NCBI GenBank assembly: GCA_031841125.1
Contig: CM063112.1
Coordinates: forward strand, 24,020,603 to 24,084,602
Direction: 5' to 3'
Length of the DNA stretch: 64,000 nucleotides
Source: Acanthococcus lagerstroemiae
Taxonomy: Eukaryota > Arthropoda > Insecta > Hemiptera > Eriococcidae
The notes below the pieces were generated by a model. That model was given only the letters and a program-made list of their open reading frames with translations. It was not told the origin of the DNA and made no database searches. Positions 10,873 to 22,984 of the stretch are shown in pieces (position 1 is the stretch's first letter; every line of letters starts with the position of its first letter). Made by a program: the position numbers and the translations under genes.

Positions 10873-12300
10873 GAATAACATTTTAAACAATACTAACAGT
10901 TTGTTTGAATAAGTCGAATACTTATGTATGCTGAAATTAGACAAAAAACAAATTTCTGAAGGTAGTATCCCCTTCAATTTTGAGGTTAGGTCGTCAATTT
11001 ATGAAACATTTAGTGCTCGATACGTTTAGTAACACTAGGTACCCGTTTTGTGCAGAGACTTCAGTAATCAAATTTATCTTAAAAAAATCATTACAAAAAA
11101 TAACAACTCCTGCAATTTTCAAGACATGCAATATTAATTAATTTATATTTTTATCTCTACAATCCACATACGCCACTAATTCCATTCATAAGCATAGAAT
11201 TTAATATACTTAGACATTCAAATTTATCTCCGAGAACTTGCATTTTTTAAAAGTGTAGCCCCTTCCATTCTATAGATATACCAGGTGATCCACAAAAGTT
11301 ACCCCCTCATTTTTTCCCGGACCGATCGGCGGATCTTTGCCGGACAAATTGCCCTCTTCCTGCGGTAAGGTCTAGTTTCTCTAGGGTTTGAAAATTTTTC
11401 TCCCCCATTTAGGGGGGGGGGGGCTGTAGCGTGCCACCAACTTCGGAATCTCAAATGGAAAGGTATGCTTTTATGCACATCGCTGGAAAGGGCATATCCT
11501 GCGAAATATACGAATCTGTAAAAAAATTTCAAAATTCATCAATTTTGGGGACAAGGGGCCTAAAGATGACCAAAATCCATCAAAAATCAAAGTGTCATAA
11601 TCTAGCAAACAAACGATTGAAAGAAGCTTTGTTTTTATTTAAAATTTTAGTTCAAGGTACAAAAGTTATCAATCGTTTCTGCCATTTGAATCATGAATTT
11701 ATGAACTAAAATAACGAAATTTCACGAATTGGCACCTCGTTTCGAAAAAGTTTAAGAATCATTGTAAGTGCATCTAACGAGTAATAGTTCAGAATGAAAG
11801 TGATTCGTGTAGTAGATGAAGTGCGGAATCTAACGATACATTGCACTTACCTCACCTCTATTTGAATTGACAATAATTAATTTTTACATTTGAGAAAAAA
11901 AAAATAAAAAAAATAATCGAAAACACATGTTACAAATTGTGTGTTCTCAGAAAATGTTTTCATAGTATCTTATCATCGACTTGCCTCAGCGACATGGAAA
12001 CTATACTGAGTAGTGATGTTTTCATTCCTGAATACGAATATGACGTCACTTTCATGGCCAAGTGGATAGTTCCGGAGATATTGATAGGTGGCGGCAATAG
12101 AGCACAGTACCTTAAATACTTTGAAAGTGAACGTATTGCTTCTACTTTCATTTAATCTGAAAACCCCAGCTCTCAGCTGGAAATGAGCTGAAGAAGCCCA
12201 TTCCCTTTGAGTTATCAATATTTTTGAATTACACTCGACAAATAGTTGGGTGTAATCAGAAGACTTTCTTTTCTACTTTGATAACTGTCCCAACTAGAAT
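10873..12300. other. Unassigned AT-rich DNA, probably repeat-derived
   Basis: No gene is recognised. At about 11280-11460 there is ACCAGGTGATCCACAAAAGT and a G-run at 11413-11424, the sort of text seen at decayed transposon ends. Short ORFs at 11431-11709 and 11937-12155 have no family signature. Confidence 0.35.
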
Positions 12301-15025
12301 GTTGAGCTTTAAAAAAACGTGACTGAAGTTCCATAGAAACATATTAGAAAAATTTAAATACTATTCCAGATTTATTCAGATTTTATTAATATCTACAAAA
12401 CTGTTACAGGCTTGCTCAAGATCTTTCAAAATGTTTTCAAGACTTGTTAATACTCTTCCGGACTAGTTCAAAATTTCTAATATTAGTTTATTCATAATTT
12501 ATTTTTTCTTTGGGGGGGGGGGGGGGAGAGGAAGAATTTTAATAAGACTTGCCAAGACTATCGTTTTTGAACGGTTACCTATTTAAGACACTTTTCAACC
12601 GAAACAGACGTTTCATTCATCAAGACACGTTCAGGGTACTGTGGCTCTTTAAGGCCTTAAGATTCTTCGTGACATGTTGACAACTCGACACTTTCTCAGA
12701 CTATTTCAAGACTATTCCAAGCCTGATCGAGATCGCGACTTCTCAAGGACTCCTGATTTCTTTAAGATTTCCTGAAGTTTTCAATATTCCTTTTAGCCCC
12801 CCCCCTCCCCATTTTGCTTTTTTAAGACTCTAGACTTTCGAAGACTTATCTAGATGAGTGTAGAATTCTCTGAGACTCTTCAAAGCTATGTTTAAGATCT
12901 TTAAAGCAATGTTCCATAACACGTAGGATTCATTGAGACGTATTTATGACTTACTCCTCAACACTTTTCCTTACTATTTCAAAATGGCCCTAAACTTGAT
13001 CGATATTCAGACTTTTCAAAAATTCAAAATTTCTTTGGCGTTTCTAGAGAGTTTTGAAATTCTATTCAATTTTTTTTTTTTCAATTTTGCTTGTTTAAGA
13101 CTCTCACAGACAAATTTTAGACTTTGGAAGGCTCATATGTAAATGAGTTTAGGAAACTCACTGAGACTCTTTAAGGCTTAATTTGGATCTTTGAAACCTC
13201 GTTCTAGATTCCTTAAGATTCCTGGAGATATGTTTGACTGACTTTTCTCAACATTCTCCCAGACTACTTCAAGATTGTCCGAGACTTGATCGAGACTTTT
13301 CTTAGACTCGAAATTTCTTTGGAATTCCTCAAGATTTAGAAAGAAATTTTAATTCTCCTAAATTTTGCCTATTTGACTCTTATGCAGACTAATTTAAGAC
13401 TTTTGAAAACTTACCGAGATGATTATATGACTCCCTCGGACTCCTGAAGGCTTTGCTTAAGATCGTTGAAGCAGTGTTCTATATCCCGTAAGATTCCTTA
13501 TAACAGGTCTATGACTGACTCCTTAACACTCTCCTGGCCTACTTCAAGATTATCGTAAGCTTGAGCGAGATCGTAAATGTATAAGGACTCTGTATTTTTT
13601 TGGAATCCCACGAGAATTTTAAAATTCTTTTTAGCCCCCTTCAATTTTTGCTAAGATTCTCATCCCTCCTTTAATCTTTGCTAAAATTCTCATGAGTTTT
13701 ACATATCTTGAAAGGTTCTTCAAGACGTACTTCTAACTCAACATTCTTTCGGAATAATTCAAGACTAGCCCAAGCCTAATCGAGATTGACACTTTTAAAG
13801 GACTCGGTATTTTTTTTAAATTCCTTAAGACTTTCAGCTTTTTTTTTTTTAGATTTTTTAAATTTAATCTGTTTAAGACTCTTCCGTAAGCTTATTTTAG
13901 ACTCATCCATAGGTATGAGTTTAAGAATCTCGGAGACTCTTCAAGACTTAGTCTGAGATCTGTCTGAGATCTTTGAAATAAAGTTCTAAATTCCTTAAGA
14001 TTCTTCGAGACATGTTCACGACTCCTCAGTACTCTCCCGGACAACTTCAAGATCATCCCAAGCCTGATCGAGATCGCGACTTCTCAAGGACTCAAATTTC
14101 TTCAAGATTCCTTCAGATGTTCAAATTTTCAAAACTTTTTAAATCTTACCTGTTCAAGACTCTTAAGCAGACAAATTTCAGACCTTTGAGAATCATCCAG
14201 ATCAGTTGAAGATTCTCTGAGATTCTTTAAGGCATTATTTAAGATCTTTCAAGCCAAGTTCTAAATTCCTTAGGATTGTTCGAGACACATTTATGACTTC
14301 TCAACACCCTGCCGGCCTACTTTAAGATTATCACAAGCTTGATCAAGATTTAGACTTTCTGAAGACTCTCGATTTCTTAGGGATTCCTTGAGATTTTCAA
14401 AATATTTTTTCAGATACGACACATCCAGATATGATTCTTCGAGATCTTTGAGATATCTTTTAGACAGACTCATCCAGATGAAATTAAGACTCTCTGAACT
14501 ATTAGGGGCTATGTTCAAGATTTTTGAAGAAAAGTTTTAGATCCTTCAAGATTCTTCAAGTAATCTACGATACATTAACACTATTCGGGGCTAGTTCAAG
14601 ACCATCCAGGCTTTTTTTGTTTTTCAAATCCGCGCGATCACATTTTCCTAAACCGTTACCAGTTCAAGCTTCTTTTAGACGGGTTTCACACAGATTCATC
14701 CAGACCGGTTTGGGACTTTCAAAGGCTGTTTAAATTTTTTGTTTTTTTGTTGTTCTTTTTTTCAAATTTGTTCTTTCAGGACTTCTCAAGAATTTTTGGA
14801 ATATTTCACATAGATTTCATCAGACCATCCCTAAAGCTAGTCCGGGCGCTTATCAAGTCTTTTCACGCCTGGTTACAACGCCTTTATTCAACATTCTTTG
14901 AGCCTTATCTCAACGGTCTTCACACTCAAAGCTCTTAAAGGCTTTTAGAAAGTTATTCAAGTCTCTTCCAAACTTCACTTCTCTGTAACTCTTCAAGACT
15001 TCTGTAGTTTTCTTCCAGAAGTTAA
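12300..15025. repeat. Degenerate AGACTT-rich satellite, period about 280 bp
   Basis: Blocks resembling CAAGCCTGATCGAGATCGCG followed by ACTTCTCAAGGACTC recur near 12720, 12990, 13280, 13550, 13770, 14060 and 14340. Each is preceded by an AACACTCTCC-GACTACTTCAAGA stretch and followed by a pyrimidine-rich spacer. The spacing is about 230-290 bp. Within units an AGACTYTTCAAGACT-type word repeats every 10-20 bp. Copies differ widely, so the array is old. Short ORFs here are by-products. Confidence 0.75.
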
Positions 15026-15030
15026 TTCTT

Positions 15031-15618
15031 CAGGGTGTCTAACAAGTCTGAAATTTGAAAATACTTGACTTTATTTGACCTCTTTTCCCCAAGTAATTAT
15101 CGACTTAGGGCCCAAAAACACAGACGGTATCACCTTCCTCAGTACCAGCATATCAGACACCTTTGTACAATAGTATACGTAGCAACTTGGAGTAGTATAA
15201 ATAAAGAACTAATATTTTCTTTTACGAATACCTTATTTTCAAACATCGTTTATCAACATATTCATTTCAATATGATTCTGGATACTTTCTGGTTCCATTT
15301 TCAACTTTTTCTTATAGATTTAGTGGTAACCACACCTTGAAACAACCGTCAAGGGTTTTATGATGAAAATTAATACCACAGAAAACAAATAATACGTCAC
15401 TTAGAATATAAAATTTGAATGAAAATTGTGAAGAACACATTAATCTTTTTTAGAATCAATATTCAAACATTTAAACTTATAACTAAGTTTCTGAGGCAAT
15501 TTTTGATTTTTCTATTTTTACGTGACCAGGACCAAAAAAAGTTGACTTTATTTGACTTAATTGACCTCTTTCCAAATAATTGACTTTATTTGACTTACTT
15601 GACTTGTTAGACACCCTG
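15031..15618. mobile_element. TIR element (CAGGGTGTCTAACAAGTC ends), 5-bp TSD
   Basis: CAGGGTGTCTAACAAGTC at 15031 is matched by its complement ending at 15618, flanked on both sides by TTCTT (15026-15030 and 15619-15623). Subterminal text is rich in TTGACTTTATTTGAC on both sides. There is no transposase. It sits between the two orientations of the AGACTT satellite. The 5-bp duplication does not settle the superfamily. Confidence 0.75.
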
Positions 15619-15639
15619 TTCTTTAATTAAGTACCAATA

Positions 15640-16090
15640 ATTCACTAATAAAGTTGGATTTTAGCTAACAGGCTTTCGGGTATTGAGCTACATCAGTCAT
15701 AAGACAACTAACGGTGGCAGAGTCTTGTACAATCCTGGAAAAATTTGAGAAACTTCCCGCAGAAACCGTGGAATACTCCCAAACGAGTCCAAAAAGGCTT
15801 CAAACATAGTCTGAAATGAGCCGAAAAAAGTTTTAAAGAATCCAAAACATATTCGGAAGGGTCATAAGATAATATTTTGAAAATTCTTGATTAAGTTTGA
15901 AAAAGCTTTGAAGAGTTCTGAATCCGTGGAATGCGAATTCTGAAATGACTTGAACGCGTCTGAAAGAATCTCACACAGGTCGGAAACAGTCTTCAAATTG
16001 CCTCAACGAGATGAAAGTTTCGAGAAAAAAAATCTTGACGAGTCTCACACAAAGCTTGGAAAGTCGTGAGAAGTCAAAATCAGGCCTGAA
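15640..16090. repeat. AGACTT-type satellite in inverted orientation
   Basis: Words such as CGAGTCCAAAAAGGCTTC and GAACGCGTCTGAAAGAATCTC are the complement of the repeat language at 12300-15025. The satellite is therefore inverted on this side of the 15031-15618 element. Confidence 0.55.
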
Positions 16091-16097
16091 CAATCTC

Positions 16098-16371
16098 CAG
16101 GGTATCAACTTCTTTCCGAAGATAAAATTTCCTGACTTTCCCAGATTTTTTCAGATTTTTCTAGCCCATTTTCCAACTTTTTCGTAACAAACAAATTACT
16201 TGAAATCGAGTCTGATGGAGAAAATTATACAATAGTTTCACATCATAGAATTTTCTCCAAAATTCCCCGACTTTTTCGATTTTCTTTCAAAATTTCCAGA
16301 CCTTTCCCAGACTTTTCCAGGTCTTATAGAATTCCTAACTTTTCATGACTTCCAGAAAAGTGGCTCCCTTG
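16098..16371. mobile_element. Old copy of the CAGGGTTGCCACTTT MITE family
   Basis: It begins CAGGGTATCAACTTCTTTCC and ends CCAGAAAAGTGGCTCCCTTG. Both ends and the repeated TTTCCTGACTTTCCCAG inner text match the better-preserved element at 48142-48512. It is strongly diverged. Confidence 0.6.
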
Positions 16372-17600
16372 AATCTCGAAACGAGTCTGAAGTAATGTTA
16401 AGGAGTCTTAAATATGGTAATAAGAATTGTGAGGGATTTGAACAATTTTAAGAATGAACTATCAGTACCTTGAGTCGAACCAAAATATTGTTCAATGAAA
16501 TTTTATAGAAGGTACTTTTGTTTCACAATGAAACAAGATTTTCTACAGTTGGTAACAGCGTTAAAATTCAAAATTTTTCATCCATGTACTCTATCCAATA
16601 TACTGGGTCTTGCACTTGCACGAAGCCCAACAGACTCTTCCTGGACTAGGCCTTATATTTTGGCATCTGCTAAGGCCAGCTCTGTTTCCCTTCATATTTG
16701 AGCATTTTCTTAGGGCAGCTCTGTTTATCTACCACCAACAAGACACCATAATATAAGAAAAGTATTACTTTAGTTTAATGCTTCTGTCATGACGTTCACT
16801 ACGTCATAACAAAATTGCCGAAATAATCGTATCAAGCCTTCATACTGGCAATTGTAAAGAAGAGCGCTTATTATTGGCATGTTCAACTTTCCTCAACTTT
16901 TGAGAATAAAAAACCTGGTTTTCTTCTTTTGTTTGTCGTCTTGAATTCTTACAATTTTTGTACCCCGCTAACATAACGTCTGTCGCCACTGGTTACAAGA
17001 GAACGCTTCACTTACTCTCATCCAGTTTTATTCGCATTGGGATTTCTCAGAGATCTCCGGATCCAAATAACGTTGTGTTCAAAGGCTCACGTACTGTTCA
17101 GTCAGGTTTTGAGATCAATCAGTTCGAATAATCAATGATTCCGCGTAACTAATCCGACCAGCACTTTCTCACCCACCACCTTCAATTCGCACACCCTGTA
17201 TCTGCTGGTAATGAAGAAGAATGGAACTTCATAGCAGCTTTTACATCCGGCTGTCGAGTAATAATAGTACTCTTCGCTGACGCCCGCGCCCCTCACTTTT
17301 GAAAGACAACAGTCGACGCGAAAATGACCTCAAGGAAAACGTAAAACTCTGAACGCCAGCCGAGCTATAAAACAAAAAAATAACGGTCTCTCGTTTCCAC
17401 CGAGCGATACGTAAAAACAGAGAGGGAAAAAGAAATTACATTGTAAAGACGAATAAACTGTCAGAGAATTTTCGCTCTCCACTATCGGATTATTAATATT
17501 AACGTCATAAAAACGGCACGACGTCTTTGGAATCGACGTCGACGAAATCGAGTTAATTGTTGCAGAACGCCTTTTTTTCTTTCAGCTCCGCGATATCAGA
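16372..17600. other. Unassigned DNA passing into CpG-rich unique sequence
   Basis: 16372-17030 shows nothing recognisable. From about 17030 the text becomes CpG-rich and non-repetitive. No coding motif was seen. Confidence 0.35.
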
Positions 17601-17662
17601 ATTTTGCTTTTTTTACACTTTTTTTTACTATCTTCTCGTAGCTCCGGAGAAACTTCCTCAAG

Positions 17663-18118
17663 ATGCCTGATTCGAGAATAGCAAAACAAAGCTCGAGTCC
17701 GAAAGCTCCACATGCAGATTTCGCGTTACAGAAGGTCAGCTTCGAGGTCAAAATGATTTTGGTGTCAAGTGACCCATATACTACTGACATATCCGCATCC
17801 ATAGGCGACCGATTCTCAAAACTAATGGGTAAATTTTTGCTCGTTGTCAGCTTTGCTGGCCGCTGTCTGATTCAGAGAATAATGCCGATTACAAATACTA
17901 TGATCCGAACAGCTATCCACAGAAAGTTGATGGTTGCGGATGAAAATAAAAAATTGGAAAGGGAAAATGAACAATTGGAAAGCGATAATATTACAATGGA
18001 AAATCAATGCCTAGAAAAAGATTTACACTTGATGGCATATGAAATATTCTCGAGCTCGAGGCAACGGATAGAGGATCACAGGAAAAAGATTTTCATCGTT
18101 CTTCAGAAATACGGATAG
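17663..18118 (+). CDS. Unrecognised 151-aa ORF with coiled coil
   Basis: I do not recognise this protein. It opens MPDSRIAKQSSSPKAPHADF, has a moderately hydrophobic middle, and from about residue 91 a strongly predicted coiled coil with heptad-like NKKLERENEQLESDN followed by more acidic/basic helix to the C-terminus. It stands in CpG-rich unique DNA rather than in an obvious TE. About 120 bp downstream, after a poly-A-like A-run, another helical stretch reads ILKEVLKSHQQALKRLEDVK (18210-18290 region). It may be a decayed longer coding unit, an exon, or a TE-encoded structural protein. The start is simply the first ATG; no splice or promoter evidence was found. Confidence 0.3.
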   Translation: MPDSRIAKQSSSPKAPHADFALQKVSFEVKMILVSSDPYTTDISASIGDRFSKLMGKFLLVVSFAGRCLIQRIMPITNTMIRTAIHRKLMVADENKKLERENEQLESDNITMENQCLEKDLHLMAYEIFSSSRQRIEDHRKKIFIVLQKYG

Positions 18119-19370
18119 CATAAATTGTAAACAGAAATGGATATTATCACTCAGATTAGGAATGACCCGAATGTCCAGAATTGAAGAATTAAAAAAAAAA
18201 AAAATCTAAAAGATAGCAAGATTCTTAAAGAAGTCTTGAAGAGTCATCAACAAGCACTGAAGAGGCTTGAAGATGTAAAATCACTTCTCGGATCCCCAGG
18301 CTATATTTATGCCAGGCCACCGGCAATCTGCTCGGTTCCTCGGTCGGTCACTCCACCCCTTGCATATAGTACCGCGAATGGATCTCGCATGCCACTCAAA
18401 TGGGTGTACAACAGCAACCTACTACATCTCCCCTAGTAGCAAAAACATCGTCTCCCTCTTAGATTATACCTAGATCCTCGCAAGATGTCTTCGCACCGAG
18501 CTTAGCACAAGTCAGCCACGCCCTCGATACAACTCCAACATCTAGATTTCCTCGTCTCTAGGGTTGAATTGCCGACGCATAATTAAAACAGCCAAGACGC
18601 CCGGTCGTACACGAGTGATTACCATAACTCCTCAGACCTGCCACAGCCTATTCCATTCGTGATCATTTCGAAAAGTTTGCGGCCATTCGACAACCGCTCA
18701 CCGTACTGCGGCGTTTGGCAGACACCGCTGACGACCGAGCAAGTTTCAGCCGGCGACCGCGCTAACAGAATAATAAAAACTTCCTTCTTTCCGCAAAACT
18801 TATCTATCCGTTCTCTCAAAGCCATTCGAAAAATTCCGCAACTCGAGAAACCCGAAACCGCATTCCGCCGACTTGACACTCTTAACTAATTGTTGTCATA
18901 ATCCAATACCCAGCGACCATCGTATTTATTATTTCCATTCGAACTGGCGAAGTTGTTACATACCGACCAAATTGTATTAAAACTTCCACAAACTCATTTT
19001 CTGGATTCCTCGCCAACAAGCGCGGCAGCCGCAATCGAATCGCCAGAGTTACACGAAAACGAAAAAGTGAGAAAAAAACCATTCGCCTTGAAAATCGAAG
19101 TCGTGAAAAGCGAATTCTTGTGAACTCGTCAACTCGTTCAATTTCTGCGAAAGTAATCAAGTCATGTCCTATTGTAGGGAAAATGTCATAACGAAGTTGG
19201 ACATTCGAACTGATTCTCTTATAAAAGTTATATCAAAACTGTACAAGAATTTATTGTATCTTCGAGAATTTTCAAACGCGAGCCTCAGTTCATCAAGTGG
19301 AGTAATTATAGCAGCTCCTTACAACAATTTTACGGGGAACAGTCTCCCGAAGCGCAATCATATTAATACC
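18119..19370. other. Unique CpG-rich DNA with a possible coiled-coil remnant
   Basis: 18205-18290 can encode a short amphipathic helix (see 17663-18118). The rest, to 19370, is CpG-rich and single-copy-looking with only short unsupported ORFs. Confidence 0.35.
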
Positions 19371-19645
19371 CGCGGAAAAGTTACCCATTTGCAACCCTCA
19401 GTTACCCTCAGATAACCCAGAAACCCGTCAGTTACCCTTGGTTCCTCTTTAGTAACTCGGGTAAGTTACCCACTTGCCGCCCTCAGTTCCCCTCAGATTA
19501 CCCAGAAACCCACCCAGTTACCTTTGGTTTCCCTATAGTTACCTGGGTAAGTTACCCATTTGCAACCCTCAGTTACCCTCAGATTACCCAGAAACCCGCC
19601 AGTTACTGGTTTCTCTTTAGTTACCCGGGTAACTGACGGGATTTT
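19371..19645. repeat. Tandem array of an 85-86-bp GTTACCC repeat (three units)
   Basis: Units start at 19380, 19465 and 19551. Each carries GTTACCCATTTGCAACCCTC, then GTTACCCTCAGATTACCCAG, AAACCC and a TTAG-TACCCGGGTAA end. Inside each unit the GTTACCC/ATTACCC word itself recurs several times, so the unit was probably built from a shorter motif. A lone unit lies at 10405-10512. Confidence 0.85.
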
Positions 19646-20045
19646 GCGAATCGGGAAATTATTCATTTAGTTTTGAATCTTGATGAATGGATACGATTAC
19701 CAATTCTATCTTCAAGCTTACAGTGATCCTCTTCTTTCGAGTTTACATTTTTGTATGAATCTTCCAATCGTCTTGCCTGATCAGGTTCTGTGTAGCACGA
19801 TGCGAGCGTTTAACAAACACATTTTGTCTCCTGCATATCTATACTTCCTGTCCCTTCAAAATCACGTTCTTCTCCTTCGTATTCTCATGACTTGTTTTCC
19901 TTTTTCTCCTCGGTCGGCCCAAGCAAAACATCCAGTTACTAGCGAGGTCAACAGAAGTCGTAGTTCATATTCCGCACTCTGAAGGTCTGTTTTTTCGATC
20001 GATCAGTGCTCGAACCTATTGCAATCGCTTTTTTTCCCCCTCTTC

Positions 20046-22647
20046 CAGGGGCGAAACTGTAGGGGTGTCGGGGTTGAACCCCCCCCCCCCCACCAATAAT
20101 TTGGCAGTCGACAAATTTCAAGCCTGTTCATTCGACCCCCCCCCATAATTTGACAGTCGGCAAATTTTGAAACTGTTCATTTGAATTTTCATTTTTTATG
20201 CATGTTTGTTTGTTTATTTATTTTCTTTAAATTTTTTAAACATTTTGTTGGCGAATTTTTAGTTTTTAAAAAGTATTTGTCGGCAAATTTTTCTTCTCCA
20301 CCTTTTCAAACAGAAAGTCAAATTCCGTTTCTGAAAGTGGAGTACCCTGGTCTCCTGTTACAGATAAGTGAGTCAAAAGCAGAAGGTTTCAAGCTAAGTA
20401 TCAACGTTGTTAGACAGATTGAGACAAAGCTGACATGTGGAAGACATTTCGAAAATCTGTAAGTCGGTAGCAAAGTTGAATTTCAAATTTCAATGACTAT
20501 TCGGACTGCCAACGCGGAAGAGTCGCCCTCTCTAATTATAGGCACGTGAAAAAAGGAACTATTGAAACCCTACATATTTTAGAAGAATTCATCAGCCTGA
20601 AATGAAAATGGTCTCAATGGAAGGTAAATTTCATGTACTATAAATTGTGACCTAGTCATTTTTTCGATAAACGCTTACGTTTTCATAATATTTTGAGATT
20701 TCTTCGTATGCCTGTAAATGAAATATTCCCCTCGATCGGGGTTACAAGGTAAACGACTACAGCGCGCCACCGCCTTCAGCAGCCCGAAATCTGTTGTTAG
20801 TGTAGATTCTCTGTTTGACCTAGAGCCTGAAATTAGAGAAAGTTGAACTCGACCGCTTTCGCATCGCCCTTCGCCTTTCTTAGCTAATGCAGCGTTTTTT
20901 TGTAAAACGGTTTCACCCTGTCCATGATTTCATGACCATTGTTCACATCACGTCTCCAGTACTCAGTATAAGGATATGGTGCGACTCAATCGATCCACGA
21001 TGCTCCGTTTTCTCCTCTTGTGAATCCGTTAGGTGAAACTGGAAAAAGTGCATATTACATAGCGACTTCTATGTCAATGATTCACTCACTCAGTCATTCA
21101 TTCTAACTTCATCACTCCGTCACTCACTGAGTCCGTGATTCACTTACTCACTCACTCACTCACTCAGTGATTTTGTGATTCACTCAGTCACTAGCTTACT
21201 TTTTCAGTTATTCACACAGTTACTCAATCACTTACTCAATGACACAGTGATTTACTCAGTCACTCGCTTATTTATTGAGTAATTCACTCAGCTATTCAGT
21301 CACTCACTCAAGGAGTCAGTGATTCACTCACTCACTTATTCAGTGATTCACTCAGTTACTTGCTTACTTATTTGGTTATTCACACAGTTACTCAATCACT
21401 TACTCAGTGATTCAGTAACTCACTCACTTACTCGGTGATTCAGTGACTCACTCACTCACTCACTCACTCACTCAGTGATTCAGTGACTCACTCACTCAGT
21501 GATTCAGTGACTCACTCACTCAGTGATTCAGTGACTCACTCACTCAGTGATTCAATGACTCACTTACTTACCTAGTCATTTACTCGTTCTCTAATTCACT
21601 TATTCCTTCTTTTCCTCACTCCTTCACTCACTCAATAAGTCAGTGATTCAATCAGTCACTCGTTTACTTATTTAGTGATTTACTCACTAACTCAGTCATT
21701 CATTCATTCTCTAATTCAGGTATTAATTCATTTCTTCACCCCGTCACTTACCCAATGAGGCAGTGATTCACTCACTCAATTATTTGCTGACTTATTTAGT
21801 GATTCACTCAGTTACTCGCTTACTTATTCAGTAATTCACACAGTTACTCAATCACTTACCTACTCAATGATTCATTCACTCACTCGCTTATTCATTGACT
21901 CAGTTACTCAGTCACTCACTCAGTGATTTAGTGATTCATTCATTCACTCAGTCATTCATTCATGCTCTAATTCAGTTATTTATTCATTTCCTCACCTCGC
22001 CACTTACTCAATGAGTCAGTGATTCACTCACTCACTCAATCATTCGTAAAGGACTACAACGGGCCACTGCTATGAGCAGCTCGAAATCTGTTGTTACTAG
22101 ATTCTCTGTTTGACCTAGAGCCTGAAATTTGCGAAAGGTTGAACATTTTATTGGAATCTAAAAGTTGAAATCAAAATACTTCATCTTCCCATGTCACAAG
22201 CTGAATCCACTTTCCCCATTAGTGTACATCCTCATTATAGTTGAAATATCTCGAAAATTAAAAAGTTTTTGAAGTATTTAAAGGAGAAACGAATTTTTCG
22301 AAAAACTTCGATCTAGACTATTTTTATACCTAGATTAAAATTTTGCTAAACGTATCAAAAACTTCACCTTTTGGTCGCTGATAAAGAGTAGTCGATACTA
22401 GCGCTGTACGGCCCGAATAGGAAGGAAATTTAGTCCGGAACAAAAGTCAAAACTCCATGTATTTTTCCCATAAGAACGAACGGGACTTCTGGCACGGATT
22501 CCCCTAATCCGATCATTTTTTCCCCAATTAAAAAATATTTTGATTAAAAATTCAACGAATTTTCAAATTTTTAGAAAATTTTGCCGGCAAATTTTCCTTC
22601 TCCCCCCCCCCTCCCGCAAACTGACTGAAAGTCAAGTTTCGCCTCTG
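20046..22647. mobile_element. Non-autonomous hAT-like element with internal minisatellite (copy A)
   Basis: The left end CAGGGGCGAAACT (20046) and the right end, whose complement is CAGAGGCGAAACTTGAC (ending 22647), form CAGNGGCGAAACT TIRs typical of hAT. Flanks CCCTCTTC and TTCTCTTC agree at 6 of 8 positions, as expected for an aged 8-bp duplication. No transposase is encoded. The middle, 21070-22050, is a TCACTCACTCAGTGATTCAG-type minisatellite. The flanking CTCTGTTTGACCTAGAGCCT blocks occur on both sides of it. Other copies of the family are at 28974-33106 and 58193-60455. Confidence 0.8.
21070..22050. repeat. TCAC/TCAGTGAT minisatellite
   Basis: About 1 kb is built almost wholly from four- to six-base words (CACT, CAGT, GATT). 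Locally regular units such as CACTCAGTGATTCAGTGACT repeat four or more times near 21470-21560. The same array occurs in reverse complement at 59190-60050 in the same position of another copy of the element, so it is part of that family. Confidence 0.85.
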
Positions 22648-22785
22648 TTCTCTTCCCAAGTCTTGAGTTCACAAATCAGTTCAGTGGTGTGTCATTTCAG
22701 ATATCATACGTCGGCGTTACAGTTCAGTTCAGTGGCACCTTATTCTCGAGAAAACAATTAGTTGCTTATAATAAATATAAATATA

Positions 22786-22958
22786 GGTGGCTTGGTGGCC
22801 GAGTGGATTCGAACGCTGCCTCCTAAACCACGAAACGCGGGTTCGAATCTCAGTACGGACGGCTTAAGATAAAAATATGATAAGAAAATAACAAAAAACA
22901 AGAATGTCCCAGTGGGAGGACCGAAACATCTGTTTCAAGGCTTTATAAAATAAATATA
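22786..22958 (+). mobile_element. tRNA-derived SINE
   Basis: The head GGTGGCTTGGTGGCCGAGTG contains an RNA polymerase III A box (TGGCCGAGTGG, 22796-22806). A B box (GGTTCGAATCTC) follows at about 22840. This is the internal promoter spacing of a tRNA-derived SINE. The tail runs through CCGAAACATCTGTTTC to an AAATAAATATAAT end. GTTGCTTATAAT (22761-22772) and its exact complement (22959-22970) flank the unit. Confidence 0.75.
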
Positions 22959-22984
22959 ATTATAAGCAACAATTTTGATTTTAT

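Noticed and set aside
11404..11430. Poly-G/C runs (also about 12513, 20085, 29590, 54820) as functional G-quadruplex sites
   Set aside because: They occur mostly at or near transposon ends and simple repeats and show no shared context that would indicate a role.
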